Part shown: positions 38,391 to 46,468 of the stretch, piece by piece
Numbering within the stretch: the stretch's first letter is position 1
Layout of the letters: the number at the start of each line of letters is the position of its first letter
Assembly: GCF_010667655.1 (NCBI RefSeq)
Contig: NZ_WHZU01000007.1
Span: 89,445-142,654, forward strand
Reading direction: 5' to 3'
Origin: Bifidobacterium saimiriisciurei
Lineage (GTDB): Bacteria > Actinomycetota > Actinomycetes > Actinomycetales > Bifidobacteriaceae
DNA length: 53,210 bases
Notes under the pieces: model-generated
The model's input: only the letters and a program-made list of their open reading frames with translations
The model's database searches: none
Told to the model about the DNA's origin: nothing
Made by a program: the position numbers and the translations under genes

Positions 38391-39542
38391 TTGGCTGACT
38401 ACTACAAGATATTGGGCGTGAACCAGAACGCCAGCGAGGATGAGATCAAGAAGGCGTATCGCAAGATGAGCCGCAAGTATCATCCGGATATCGCAGGCCC
38501 CGAATTCGAAGACAAGTTCAAGGAGGTCAATTCCGCCTACGAGGTGCTTTCCGACCCCGACAAGCGCCGCATGTACGACCAGGGCGTCGACCCCAACGAC
38601 CCGAATGCCGGCGGATTCGGCGCCGGTGCCGCAGGATTCGATATGGGCGACATCTTCGGCCAGTTCTTCGGGCAGAGCTTCGGCGGGGGAGCGCAGGGAC
38701 CGATCCCGCGCACGCAGCCCGGACGGGATTCCCTCGCGAACGTGACCATCGACCTCAAGACCGCCGTGTTCGGCGGCACCGCCCACGTCGACATCCGCAC
38801 CATGGCGCTGTGCCCCGACTGCAAGGGCAGCGGCACCGCCGGCGGCTCGACGCCCACCACATGCCCGGACTGCCAGGGACGTGGCTTCGCCCAGAAGGTC
38901 GTGCGCACCATGCTGGGCCAGATGATGACCTCGGCACCCTGCGACCGATGCGAAGGCCATGGCACGGTGATCGACAATCCCTGCCCGTCGTGCATGGGCC
39001 ACGGCAGGATCCGATCCAAGCGCAGCGTAGGCGTGTCCGTTCCCGCCGGAATCACCGACGACACCCGTCTGCGACTGGCCTCTCAGGGCGAGGTGGGCGA
39101 GTGCGGCGGCACCGCCGGCGACCTCTACATCGACGTCCACGTGGCGCCCGACAAGAACTTCGTGCGTGAGGGCGACGATCTTCACTGCTGGATCGAGGTA
39201 CCCATGAGCTGGGCCGTGCTGGGTCATTCCCTCAGCATCGACACCTTCGACGGGGAACGCACCATCGACATCCCCGCCGGGTCCCAGCAGGAGGATGTCA
39301 TCACGCTCGACGGTCTCGGCGTCACCCGCCTGCGTTCCAAGGGGGAGCGCGGTGACCTCATCGCCCACGTCATCGTCGTCATCCCCACGAAGCTCGACGA
39401 TGACGAGCGCAAGCTCATCGAGCAGTTCGCGCAATCGCATGATGGCGACACCGATTCGAAGCGCATCCCGCGCAATTCCCAGCCCCGTCCGACATCAAAG
39501 CCGAAGGGATTCTTCTCCAAGCTCCGTGACGCCCTGAGCTAG
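38391..39542 (+). CDS. dnaJ: Chaperone DnaJ (DnaJ2 type, with zinc domain)
   Basis: A 383-aa co-chaperone of DnaK. J domain (residues 3-68) with HPD at 31-33; Gly/Phe-rich segment GGFGAGAAGFDMGDIFGQFF; four zinc repeats CPDCKGSG, CPDCQGRG, CDRCEGHG, CPSCMGHG; then the client-binding beta domains. It starts with TTG at 38391 behind CAGGAAAG; no ATG is better placed and TTG directly precedes the conserved ADYYKILGV. Co-transcribed with hrcA under CIRCE, the usual layout for the second DnaJ of actinobacteria. Confidence 0.96.
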   Translation: MADYYKILGVNQNASEDEIKKAYRKMSRKYHPDIAGPEFEDKFKEVNSAYEVLSDPDKRRMYDQGVDPNDPNAGGFGAGAAGFDMGDIFGQFFGQSFGGGAQGPIPRTQPGRDSLANVTIDLKTAVFGGTAHVDIRTMALCPDCKGSGTAGGSTPTTCPDCQGRGFAQKVVRTMLGQMMTSAPCDRCEGHGTVIDNPCPSCMGHGRIRSKRSVGVSVPAGITDDTRLRLASQGEVGECGGTAGDLYIDVHVAPDKNFVREGDDLHCWIEVPMSWAVLGHSLSIDTFDGERTIDIPAGSQQEDVITLDGLGVTRLRSKGERGDLIAHVIVVIPTKLDDDERKLIEQFAQSHDGDTDSKRIPRNSQPRPTSKPKGFFSKLRDALS

Positions 39543-39563
39543 AGGCAGCGCACCCGAGCACCG

Positions 39564-39601
39564 CCCGGTCTTTCCCGTCCATGCCGACGGGGGAGACCGG
39601 G
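39564..39601 (+). terminator. Terminator after dnaJ
   Basis: CCCGGTC at 39564-39570 pairs with GACCGGG ending at 39601, with further CCCGTC/GACGGG pairing inside. A strong G+C hairpin 21 bp after the dnaJ stop. Confidence 0.7.
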
Positions 39602-39702
39602 CCAGGTCCCGACAGTCCCCAATCCCTGCGGATGAAAGCGTAGCGACGCCGAAAACCGGGACCGAAATGAAATCCGTCGCAACGCTTATATCACCGCCTA
39701 TG

Positions 39703-39708
39703 TAGAAT
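39703..39708 (+). promoter_or_regulatory. -10 element giving a probable leaderless mRNA for the FHA gene
   Basis: TAGAAT ends 7 nt before the ATG at 39716, and there is no Shine-Dalgarno between them. The transcript should start at the start codon. Confidence 0.45.
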
Positions 39709-39715
39709 GCATACT

Positions 39716-40156
39716 ATGACTGATCCGATTCCAACCGCCGGCGAAACCACCATCATTGGCATTCCGGCCATTCATATTCCGATTACCACCGCGGGGGACA
39801 GGCCCCTCACCCAGCAGGACCTGGACACCATCGCCCGTCTGAACGACAATTCCGCACTGCTGATCTCCACCCGCGGAGCGGTTTCCGGCTCCCGCTATCT
39901 TCTGGATGAGGACGTCGTGAACGTGGGCCGCGATCCCCATTCAGACATCCTTCTCGACGATTCCACGGTCTCCAGGGCCCATGCCGTGTTCCGCCGCGTC
40001 AACGGACGCTTCACTGTGCAGGACGCCGGCTCGCTCAACGGCACGTATGTCAACCGCCAGCGTGTCGACGAGGCCGTGCTCAACAACGGTGACGAAATCA
40101 TGATCGGCAAGTTCCGTCTGGTCTTCTTCACGAAATCAGCCGTCGTAGCCGCATAA
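39716..40156 (+). CDS. garA: FHA-domain protein, GarA/OdhI homologue
   Basis: A 146-aa forkhead-associated protein closely resembling GarA (Rv1827) and OdhI. The N-terminal ETT motif (residues 10-12, AGETTIIGIPAIHIP) matches the ETTS-type loop that Ser/Thr kinases phosphorylate in GarA. The FHA core has VNVGRDPHSDILLDDSTVSR, AHAVF, and the phosphothreonine-binding SLNGTYVNRQRVDE, ending IGKFRLVFF. In mycobacteria and corynebacteria the unphosphorylated protein inhibits 2-oxoglutarate dehydrogenase and glutamate dehydrogenase. Bifidobacteria lack a full TCA cycle, so targets probably differ. The next gene is the Rv1828-like MerR regulator, the same pairing as in Mycobacterium. Confidence 0.9.
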   Translation: MTDPIPTAGETTIIGIPAIHIPITTAGDRPLTQQDLDTIARLNDNSALLISTRGAVSGSRYLLDEDVVNVGRDPHSDILLDDSTVSRAHAVFRRVNGRFTVQDAGSLNGTYVNRQRVDEAVLNNGDEIMIGKFRLVFFTKSAVVAA

Positions 40157-40220
40157 ACCGTCTCCCTGCGGCTAGACTGTGAACAGCAGACAGTTTCAGC
40201 CGTACGGGAGGGTAACGGTG

Positions 40221-40883
40221 ATGGACGGAGCAAACAACGAAGTTCGGTTGAGTCTGCATGTGCCCTTGCGGGAGCGTACCAGCCTGGGCGCTGCAGACGC
40301 CGTTCAGGGACAGTTGTTCGAAGGCGGGGATGCCCGTCATGAACGCCGGGGATACCGCGGGACCGTGGCCTCGCGTGTCGCCGGCATCACGTATCGGCAA
40401 TTGGATTACTGGGCCCGCAAGCAAATCGTTGTGCCCTCGATCAATCCTTCACATGGTTCGGGTTCCCGACGATTGTATTCATTCAAGGACGTCGTCATAC
40501 TGGCGGTATCGAAGAAGCTGCTTGACGCTGGAGTCAATCTGCAAAACGTAACTGCGGCCATCGACTGCCTGCAGGACCATACAGCCACGGAACTGGAAAA
40601 CATCACCATCATGTGCGACGGACAGACCGTGCACGAATGCACGACCGACGAGGAGGTCATCGCATTGGTACGCGGGGGAGCCGCCGTATTCGGCGTATCC
40701 GTCGGCGCATTGTGGCATCACACCAAAGAAGCCCTGGATATCGAAGAATTCGTGGATCTGAGCCTGGGAACCCAGCAACATGATGTCCGGCATAGTCAAA
40801 AGCTTGATGACATTACCCGTCGACGCATGCAGAAGACCAGGCGTGCAAACCGGAACGAGGGCAAGGCCCGAATCGCTCAGTAA
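40221..40883 (+). CDS. MerR family regulator, Rv1828-like
   Basis: A 220-aa MerR-type regulator. The DNA-binding domain starts near residue 48 (VAGITYRQLDYWARKQIVVP, then GSGSRRLYSFKDVVILAVSK), the winged helix with the RLYSF beta-wing. The C-terminal region has the Rv1828-like segment GAAVFGVSVGALWHHTKEAL instead of a metal-binding loop. Start ATG 40221 is behind GGGAGGG; a GTG one codon earlier is also possible. It follows the FHA gene by 64 bp. Rv1828 is associated with the GarA locus in Mycobacterium tuberculosis, and this order is kept here; the effector is unknown. Confidence 0.9.
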   Translation: MDGANNEVRLSLHVPLRERTSLGAADAVQGQLFEGGDARHERRGYRGTVASRVAGITYRQLDYWARKQIVVPSINPSHGSGSRRLYSFKDVVILAVSKKLLDAGVNLQNVTAAIDCLQDHTATELENITIMCDGQTVHECTTDEEVIALVRGGAAVFGVSVGALWHHTKEALDIEEFVDLSLGTQQHDVRHSQKLDDITRRRMQKTRRANRNEGKARIAQ

Positions 40884-41101
40884 TCATCACGATGTCGGGG
40901 ATGCGCACAATGACATCGAGACCGGAAATATTCCATCCCGTGTATGTCGTATTTGTCTCCTACTACAAATCTGACATAACGTACATTATCGGACAATTAT
41001 ATATACGTGGAAAACATGCCCAACGTTCATCAACATCATTATCATTTGCATACCAGCGTCATCTGCATACGCTGTTCATCGCACAGAACGTATCAGACAA
41101 T
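40884..41101. other. Non-coding A+T-richer spacer after merR
   Basis: About 220 bp with no supported gene or recognised RNA. It has several ATATAT-like stretches (40990-41010) and lies between two genes that converge on it. Confidence 0.5.
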
Positions 41102-41163
41102 AAAAAAACCAGACGCAACTTGCTTCATGGACGGCATTCGTCCGATTCGCACGTTGCGTCTGG
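41102..41163 (-). terminator. Terminator of the HAD phosphatase gene
   Basis: On the minus strand an 11-bp perfect stem (CCAGACGCAAC/GTTGCGTCTGG, with an inner GGACG/CGTCC hairpin) runs into a TTTTTTT tract. Confidence 0.85.
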
Positions 41164-41200
41164 CCAAAGGCCGGAATTCGGCGAAGGATTCCCGTTCGAA

Positions 41201-41917
41201 CTATTCGGCGAAGAACGTGTCGACGGCGTCGGCCAGCTGGTCCACGGTGTCGATGATCATCGACGCACCATGGTCTTCCAGTTCGTTCGGTTCGGCGTAG
41301 CCCCATCGGCATCCGATGCTGCCGATGCCCGTCGCCGCGGCGCCGTCCATGTCGGTCCAGCGATCGCCGACCATTACGGCCTTGTCGCCGGCGGACTCGT
41401 CGTATCCGATGCGCTCGAAGCAATATCGGATGACCTGGTCCTTGTCCAGACGCGAGGAATCCATGCTGGCTCCGTATACGCCGTCGACCATGCCGGTGAT
41501 GTGGAAATGGTCGCAGACGGCGATCGCCTGAGGTTCGGGCTTGCAGGTGGCGACGGCCAGATAATACCCCTTCTCGCGCAGACGCTCCATCTGCTCGGGA
41601 ATTCCCGGATACACGGAGTTGTACAGACGTCCGGGAACCTTTTTGCCGGGTTCGTTGGGATCGTCAAAGACCTCGGCGGTCGAATAATAATAACGATATA
41701 CCTCAACGGCCTTGTCGAGGTCCTCGCCATGGATGCCGTTTCGTTCAAGCGACTCCACGATGGCGGGACCGATGAAGCGGTGCAGCTCCTCGTCGTCCGG
41801 CACGGGACGGCCCACCGCCTCGAAGGCCTTGGCCACGGCGGCGAAGATGCCGGGATGAGACTGGGTCAGCGTGCCGTCGAGATCCAGCAGGACGACGTTC
41901 TTCGGATGATCGATCAT
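41201..41917 (-). CDS. HAD-IA phosphatase, Gph-like
   Basis: A 238-aa HAD hydrolase of the phosphoglycolate-phosphatase type. Motif I is VVLLDLDGTLTQSHPGIF (Asp 11 and 13), with the C1 helical cap at about 17-100. Motif II is LAVATCKPEP, motif III the Lys in SRLDKDQVIRYC, and motif IV is VMVGDRWTDMDGAAATG. In some HAD-IA enzymes this family removes pyrophosphate or 2-phosphoglycolate; exact substrate is unknown. The ATG 41917 with AGGGGAGAGG upstream is preferred to a longer frame. rbpA is upstream on the same strand, separated by a hairpin. Confidence 0.9.
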   Translation of the reverse strand: MIDHPKNVVLLDLDGTLTQSHPGIFAAVAKAFEAVGRPVPDDEELHRFIGPAIVESLERNGIHGEDLDKAVEVYRYYYSTAEVFDDPNEPGKKVPGRLYNSVYPGIPEQMERLREKGYYLAVATCKPEPQAIAVCDHFHITGMVDGVYGASMDSSRLDKDQVIRYCFERIGYDESAGDKAVMVGDRWTDMDGAAATGIGSIGCRWGYAEPNELEDHGASMIIDTVDQLADAVDTFFAE

Positions 41918-41958
41918 GTTCCTCTCCCCTGTGTCGTGTTTCATATTCCGAATGAACA

Positions 41959-41999
41959 ATGATGCCCGGCCTACGTATCTGGCGTAAGCCGGGCATCAT
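41959..41999 (-). terminator. Hairpin after rbpA
   Basis: ATGATGCCCGGC pairs with GCCGGGCATCAT, 12 bp perfect, 7 bp after the rbpA stop and before the HAD gene. Confidence 0.7.
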
Positions 42000-42005
42000 C
42001 AACGT

Positions 42006-42353
42006 TTATTCGTAGTCCGGAATCCAGCCTTCGCGATGCATCTTCAATCGCTTGTCGAGCAGTTCGCTGAGCTCTTCCTCGGTGCGTCGCTCAAGCAGCA
42101 TGTCCCAGTGGGTTCGGGTCGGCTTGGCAATCTCGTTGGCCTCGTCGTCCTTGGTGCCCTCCCTGTGGGCGGTCTGTCCGCAACGGCATTCCCATTCCTC
42201 CGGAATCTCCGCGCCTTCGGCAAGCGGAAGAATGGTGCGGTGGCCCTTGGGGCACACGTAGGCCACATCGTTACGAGCGGCGAAATCGACGTTGTCGTCC
42301 GATTCCAGTGATTTTGCGCCGATGCTCATACCACGGAGCGAGCGTTCAGCCAT
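42006..42353 (-). CDS. rbpA: RNA polymerase-binding protein RbpA
   Basis: A 115-aa RbpA, the actinobacterial RNA-polymerase cofactor that binds the sigma-factor domain 2 region and helps open promoters. Order: N-terminal tail, core domain with VAYVCPKGHRTILPLAEGAE and the second cysteine pair in WECRCGQTA (one classical zinc ligand position is replaced by His in KGH), basic linker AKPTRTHWDMLLERRTEEEL and the C-terminal sigma-interaction helix LSELLDKRLKMHREG. It is specific to actinobacteria, so it supports the taxonomic placement. Length matches the family. Confidence 0.95.
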   Translation of the reverse strand: MAERSLRGMSIGAKSLESDDNVDFAARNDVAYVCPKGHRTILPLAEGAEIPEEWECRCGQTAHREGTKDDEANEIAKPTRTHWDMLLERRTEEELSELLDKRLKMHREGWIPDYE

Positions 42354-42442
42354 TAGTTGCCCTCCTCATTATCGAATAACCGTATCCACGCTACAAAACA
42401 GCAAAGACCTTCGTTTTATTCCAACGGCTTCGTATGTTTCCC

Positions 42443-45088
42443 TCACTCGTCGGCCTCGGATTCCCGAGCGTCCCGGACCTGTTCGTCGATTCCGGAATAC
42501 GATACGAGGCCACGGTTGATGAGGTCGGCCGCCGTTCTCGCAGTGGCGGCGGTGTCCTCGCCGTCGATCGGCATATACGGTCCCGTGGAGCCGATCTGGC
42601 CAAGGATGTCCGTCAGCCGCTTGCAGGTGCGGACGAAGTCTCCACCCGTCATATCGGTACCATCCAGCACTTCGGAGAGTTCCCCTCCCCTGGCCCACAC
42701 GTAGGTGATGTCGACCATGCCGAAGTTGAGCTGGTTCAACGGTTCGAGTCCCATGTCCTCGCACAGGACGCTGATGGAATACCATATCCGTCGTATCTGG
42801 TCCGCCGCCTTGGCGACTGGTCCCGAAGGACCATGCGGGTACTGTCGGGGCTCCCCCGATTCTCCACGTCGCGGCTCATAGACGAAGGCGCTCATCAACG
42901 CCGCGAAATCGGCCGGCTTGACGCCGTCGAACACGCCTTCGGCGAGGCATTGGGCAAGCACCAGGTCCTGTTCGCTGTAGAGCCGGCGAAGCAACTGTCC
43001 CCTCTGGGTGAGCGTATAGTCCTCGGGCCGTCGTTCACCCCCACGGCCGTCGGCGTACCGGGCATCGAGGTATCCCATGTTCTGCAGGATGGCGCATATC
43101 GTATCGAACCTGCGGGCGACCGATCCGGTACGGGAATCGTAACGGCCCTTGACACGTTCGAGCTCGCGCGTCTCCCTCATCCATCGGTGACCCCAACGCA
43201 TGTGCTGCGCCAGGTCGCCGCATTGGCGGCAGGGATGCTCCTTGTCGAGTCTGCGCAGTTGCGCTATACGCTCGTCGAGATCATGGAATGCCTGTTTGCG
43301 TGCGGCGTCCGAATGGAAATCACGATGCTTGAGCTCGCGCCTTTCGTTGCGTTCCAAATCGGTCAGGCGCATACGTATGGTGAGGAATTCCCTGAAGTCG
43401 CCCTGACTGCATTCGAAGGCCCGTTCATAACCGTTCAACGCGTTGTTCAGTGTTGTGATCCGCTCTTCCAGGGCCTCTGCGGATTCGTTGGCCTCCCATT
43501 GGGCGAACGAATGGTCGAGCGTTGCGCGGGCAGTGTGATAGTCACTGGAATTAAGCAGATTCACCGCCATGTTGAACGTCGGGCGGAAGCTTGAATGCAG
43601 CGGATACACACGCTTCGACGACAGGGCAGCCGCCGTCTGGGGCTGGAAGCCACGATGATCGACGACAACGGCGTGCCCGATGGAATCGATGCCTCGTCGC
43701 CCCGCTCGCCCGGTGAGCTGCGTGAACTCTCCGGGAGTGAGCGGAACGTGCCCGATGCCGTTGAACTTCTCGAGCTTCTCCACCACCACACAGCGCGCGG
43801 GCATGTTGATGCCCAATGCCAGGGTCTCCGTGGCGAAGACCATCTTGACCAGGCTTTCCTCGAACAGCTTCTCCACGATTTCGCGGAACAGGGCGATCAT
43901 TCCGGCATGATGGGGCGCGAATCCCTCCTCCAACGCGAACCGGAAGCGCGAGAACCGCAGCGTCTTCATCTCATCGCGGGTCAGCCGGCCGTCGACCATC
44001 TCATCGACGATGCTGCGGATGCGGCGCGCCTCGTCGACCGTGGTGAGCTCAAGTCCTGCGTTGATGCACTGCTGCACCGCCATGTCGCATCCCGTACGGG
44101 AGAAGATGAAGTAGATGCCCGGCAGCAGGTCGAGATAGTTCAGCTCGTCGACCACGGCCCATCGTTTCGGCGTATAGCGCTGCACGGCGGATCCCGAGCT
44201 CCCTCGGCCGCGATGACGGCGTTTGCGGTCCTCGGGACGCCCGCCCCTGCGTTCGGCCTTGCGGTCGAGTTCTGCGATGCGGCTCACCAGGCTGGGATTC
44301 AGCTGGGTGCTGGTTTCGGAACGATACAGGTCATAGATCTCCGGCTCGTGACGCTCGTCGGACTGCACCATGACATGCTGCCTCAGCGGGACCGGACGAC
44401 GCTCGGAAACCACCAGCGCGGCGTCTCCTCGCGCCGACTCTATCCATGCGGAGAAATCCTCCACGTTCGACACCGTCGCCGAAAGCCCGACGACACGCAC
44501 CTGCTCGGGAAGATGAATGATGACCTCTTCCCACACCGGCCCGCGAAAACGATCGGCCAGATAATGCACCTCGTCGAGGACGACGTAGCGCAATGCCGTG
44601 AGCGTCGTCGAATGCTCATACAACATGTTGCGCAGTACTTCAGTAGTCATGACGACGATGTCCGCCTCGGAATTGATGGATGTGTCCCCCGTCAACAGAC
44701 CGACCCTGTCCGAACCGTATATGGCGACGAGATCATGGTACTTCTGATTACTCAACGCCTTGATGGGTGTTGTATAGAACGCCTTGACATTACGGTCCTG
44801 GGCAAGGAACACCGCGAAGTCCGCGATCACGGTCTTGCCTGCTCCCGTAGGCGCGGCGACGATGACGTTCTCCCCGTTCTCCAGCGCGTCGATGGCCTGA
44901 CGCTGAAACTCGTCAAGAGGGAAGTCGAGCGTATCCGCAAAACGCTGCGCCACGCTCGCCCTTCGCTGCCGACGTTCCTGGAACGCACGGTATCGGGCCG
45001 CGGGGCTTGACGAATCCTCCTGCATCAATTGCTCAACAGGCTGTTGTACGTTGTTTCGCTTGCCACGATGATGGTGTCGACGAACCAT
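42443..45088 (-). CDS. helY: Ski2/Mtr4-like DExH helicase, HelY type
   Basis: An 881-aa superfamily 2 helicase of the actinobacterial HelY group, related to RNA helicases Ski2 and Mtr4. Motifs in order: Q-like FPLDEFQRQAIDAL, Walker A APTGAGKT (about residues 80-87), YTTPIKALSNQKY, LLTGDTSINSEADIVVMTTE, DEVHY box LDEVHYLADRFRG, VGLSATVSN, and the C-terminal-domain motifs FATETLALGINMPARCVV and TQLTGRAGRRGIDS. A helical C-terminal region (about 690-881) is DSHCT-like. A longer frame exists, but the ATG 45088 with GGGGGAG fits and lies just after the lipid-kinase gene stop (45091). Likely co-transcribed with that gene. Confidence 0.93.
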   Translation of the reverse strand: MVRRHHHRGKRNNVQQPVEQLMQEDSSSPAARYRAFQERRQRRASVAQRFADTLDFPLDEFQRQAIDALENGENVIVAAPTGAGKTVIADFAVFLAQDRNVKAFYTTPIKALSNQKYHDLVAIYGSDRVGLLTGDTSINSEADIVVMTTEVLRNMLYEHSTTLTALRYVVLDEVHYLADRFRGPVWEEVIIHLPEQVRVVGLSATVSNVEDFSAWIESARGDAALVVSERRPVPLRQHVMVQSDERHEPEIYDLYRSETSTQLNPSLVSRIAELDRKAERRGGRPEDRKRRHRGRGSSGSAVQRYTPKRWAVVDELNYLDLLPGIYFIFSRTGCDMAVQQCINAGLELTTVDEARRIRSIVDEMVDGRLTRDEMKTLRFSRFRFALEEGFAPHHAGMIALFREIVEKLFEESLVKMVFATETLALGINMPARCVVVEKLEKFNGIGHVPLTPGEFTQLTGRAGRRGIDSIGHAVVVDHRGFQPQTAAALSSKRVYPLHSSFRPTFNMAVNLLNSSDYHTARATLDHSFAQWEANESAEALEERITTLNNALNGYERAFECSQGDFREFLTIRMRLTDLERNERRELKHRDFHSDAARKQAFHDLDERIAQLRRLDKEHPCRQCGDLAQHMRWGHRWMRETRELERVKGRYDSRTGSVARRFDTICAILQNMGYLDARYADGRGGERRPEDYTLTQRGQLLRRLYSEQDLVLAQCLAEGVFDGVKPADFAALMSAFVYEPRRGESGEPRQYPHGPSGPVAKAADQIRRIWYSISVLCEDMGLEPLNQLNFGMVDITYVWARGGELSEVLDGTDMTGGDFVRTCKRLTDILGQIGSTGPYMPIDGEDTAATARTAADLINRGLVSYSGIDEQVRDARESEADE

Positions 45089-45090
45089 AT

Positions 45091-46128
45091 CTACTCCCCC
45101 GATTTGTCGTCCGATGATGACCGCCACTGACGACGCACCGCGTCGGGAACCAGCAGCTTCAATGCCTTGCGATGGGCTTCCACTTGCACCGGAAGCGTAC
45201 CGACGATCTCGCCGTCGGCCATAAGCGTGGGAGGCTTTCCTCCCTGCAGGCCATAGTCGAGCGTTATCTCACGGATGCGCCGATATCCGATGAGCGGGTC
45301 CCCGGTATGGACTCCTCGATAGGCCTTGGCGAGAATACGCAACGCCTGGGGTACGGACGGCATCCACTTGACCCACAGCATTTCCAGCACGCCGTCGGTG
45401 AGATCTGAATCCGGAGAGGCCTCGATGCCGCTGCCGATGTACCGGCCGTTGGCGATGGCGATCAGCGGGGTGGACAGCTCGTATTCGCTACGGAATCCCT
45501 CCTCGAACGTCACCGCCACATGGAATCCGTAGTCGGTGACATGCGATGCCTCCCATATTCCGGCCTCCATATACCGCAGGCCGCCGAATGGCAACCTGGA
45601 GTGGTTGGCCCGACTGTTGATTGCGGCATCAATCGAGCAGTTCAGCATGCCGGCGAAGAACGTGTTGACGCGGCGGCCCCCGTCTTCGGCCGAACGAACA
45701 TGGCCGAGATCGATGTTGATCGCCGAATGCTGGTATAAGGCCGCCATGATGACTTCCACGGCGGCGGCGATATGGCCGATGGGCATGCCGAGGCCTCTTG
45801 CGAAGTCGTTGCCCGACCCACACGGGATGATGCCCAACGGTATGTCCCTGTCGGCCACTGCATTGATGCCGAGAGACACCATGCCGTCCCCGCCGACCAC
45901 GACCAGTGCCGCCAGATCAGGGATGGGACGGCTTGCATTGCGCAATGACTCGGATCGCGTTCCGCCGGTAATGTCAATGACGTCGTATCCCAGTTCGCCG
46001 CCACGCCGCTGCATAAGGTCGAATGCGGTGCGTCCGGCGAATCGACCGCGTCCCTTATCCGATGCTGGGTTCGTCAGTACGGCGATGATGGGACGCCCCG
46101 TCGGCGTCAGGTCGGTGCGTTTAGGCAT
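45091..46128 (-). CDS. Diacylglycerol kinase-like lipid kinase (YegS/DgkB family)
   Basis: A 345-aa lipid kinase of the DAGK catalytic family. The start TNPASDKGRG (residues 19-28), the nucleotide-binding VVVGGDGMVSLGINAV (76-91), and IIPCGSGNDFARGLGM (99-114) are characteristic. The second domain includes IAIANGRYIGSGIEASPDSD and ends with a beta-sandwich (LMADGEIVGTLPVQVE). It probably phosphorylates diacylglycerol for phosphatidic acid recycling from lipoteichoic acid synthesis. Starts at ATG 46128; its first codons overlap the end of the upstream small membrane protein gene by 8 bp. Confidence 0.93.
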   Translation of the reverse strand: MPKRTDLTPTGRPIIAVLTNPASDKGRGRFAGRTAFDLMQRRGGELGYDVIDITGGTRSESLRNASRPIPDLAALVVVGGDGMVSLGINAVADRDIPLGIIPCGSGNDFARGLGMPIGHIAAAVEVIMAALYQHSAINIDLGHVRSAEDGGRRVNTFFAGMLNCSIDAAINSRANHSRLPFGGLRYMEAGIWEASHVTDYGFHVAVTFEEGFRSEYELSTPLIAIANGRYIGSGIEASPDSDLTDGVLEMLWVKWMPSVPQALRILAKAYRGVHTGDPLIGYRRIREITLDYGLQGGKPPTLMADGEIVGTLPVQVEAHRKALKLLVPDAVRRQWRSSSDDKSGE

Positions 46129-46435
46129 TGAACTCTTTCCAACGACGCCATATGGCGACGTGTCGGTCTCTTACGGCGTCCTGATGCCGAATGACCTCGG
46201 CATGGGCTTCGGCGTATCGATCGGCTGCTACATGCAACGGCTGCGTGTACGACGGCGGTTCGGGGCGGCGGGGGGCCGCCTGCTGCCCCAGCCGGTCCAA
46301 TACCCCGAAAGTCTTAGCCGAGGTCTCCCCTATGACATGCATTGCAGCGATGGCCCGTTTGCCCGCATACACCAGTCCGGCGACCACCATGACGATGAAG
46401 AACAGTACCAACACGATCCATATCCAGGCCGGCAT
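46121..46435 (-). CDS. Small single-pass membrane protein with coiled-coil tail
   Basis: A 104-aa protein with one N-terminal membrane helix (WIWIVLVLFFIVMVVAGLVY, residues 4-23) and a polar, Ala/Arg/Glu-rich C-terminal tail that should be helical (ADRYAEAHAEVIRHQDAVRD). I do not recognise the family. It lies between pafBC and the lipid-kinase gene and overlaps the latter by 8 bp, so the two are probably translated together. Its function may be linked to membrane lipid metabolism, but nothing in the sequence proves it. ATG 46435 follows CTGAGGAGG. Confidence 0.8.
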   Translation of the reverse strand: MPAWIWIVLVLFFIVMVVAGLVYAGKRAIAAMHVIGETSAKTFGVLDRLGQQAAPRRPEPPSYTQPLHVAADRYAEAHAEVIRHQDAVRDRHVAIWRRWKEFNA

Positions 46436-46468
46436 GGAACCTCCTCAGGTAAACGATGTGCCCGATTC

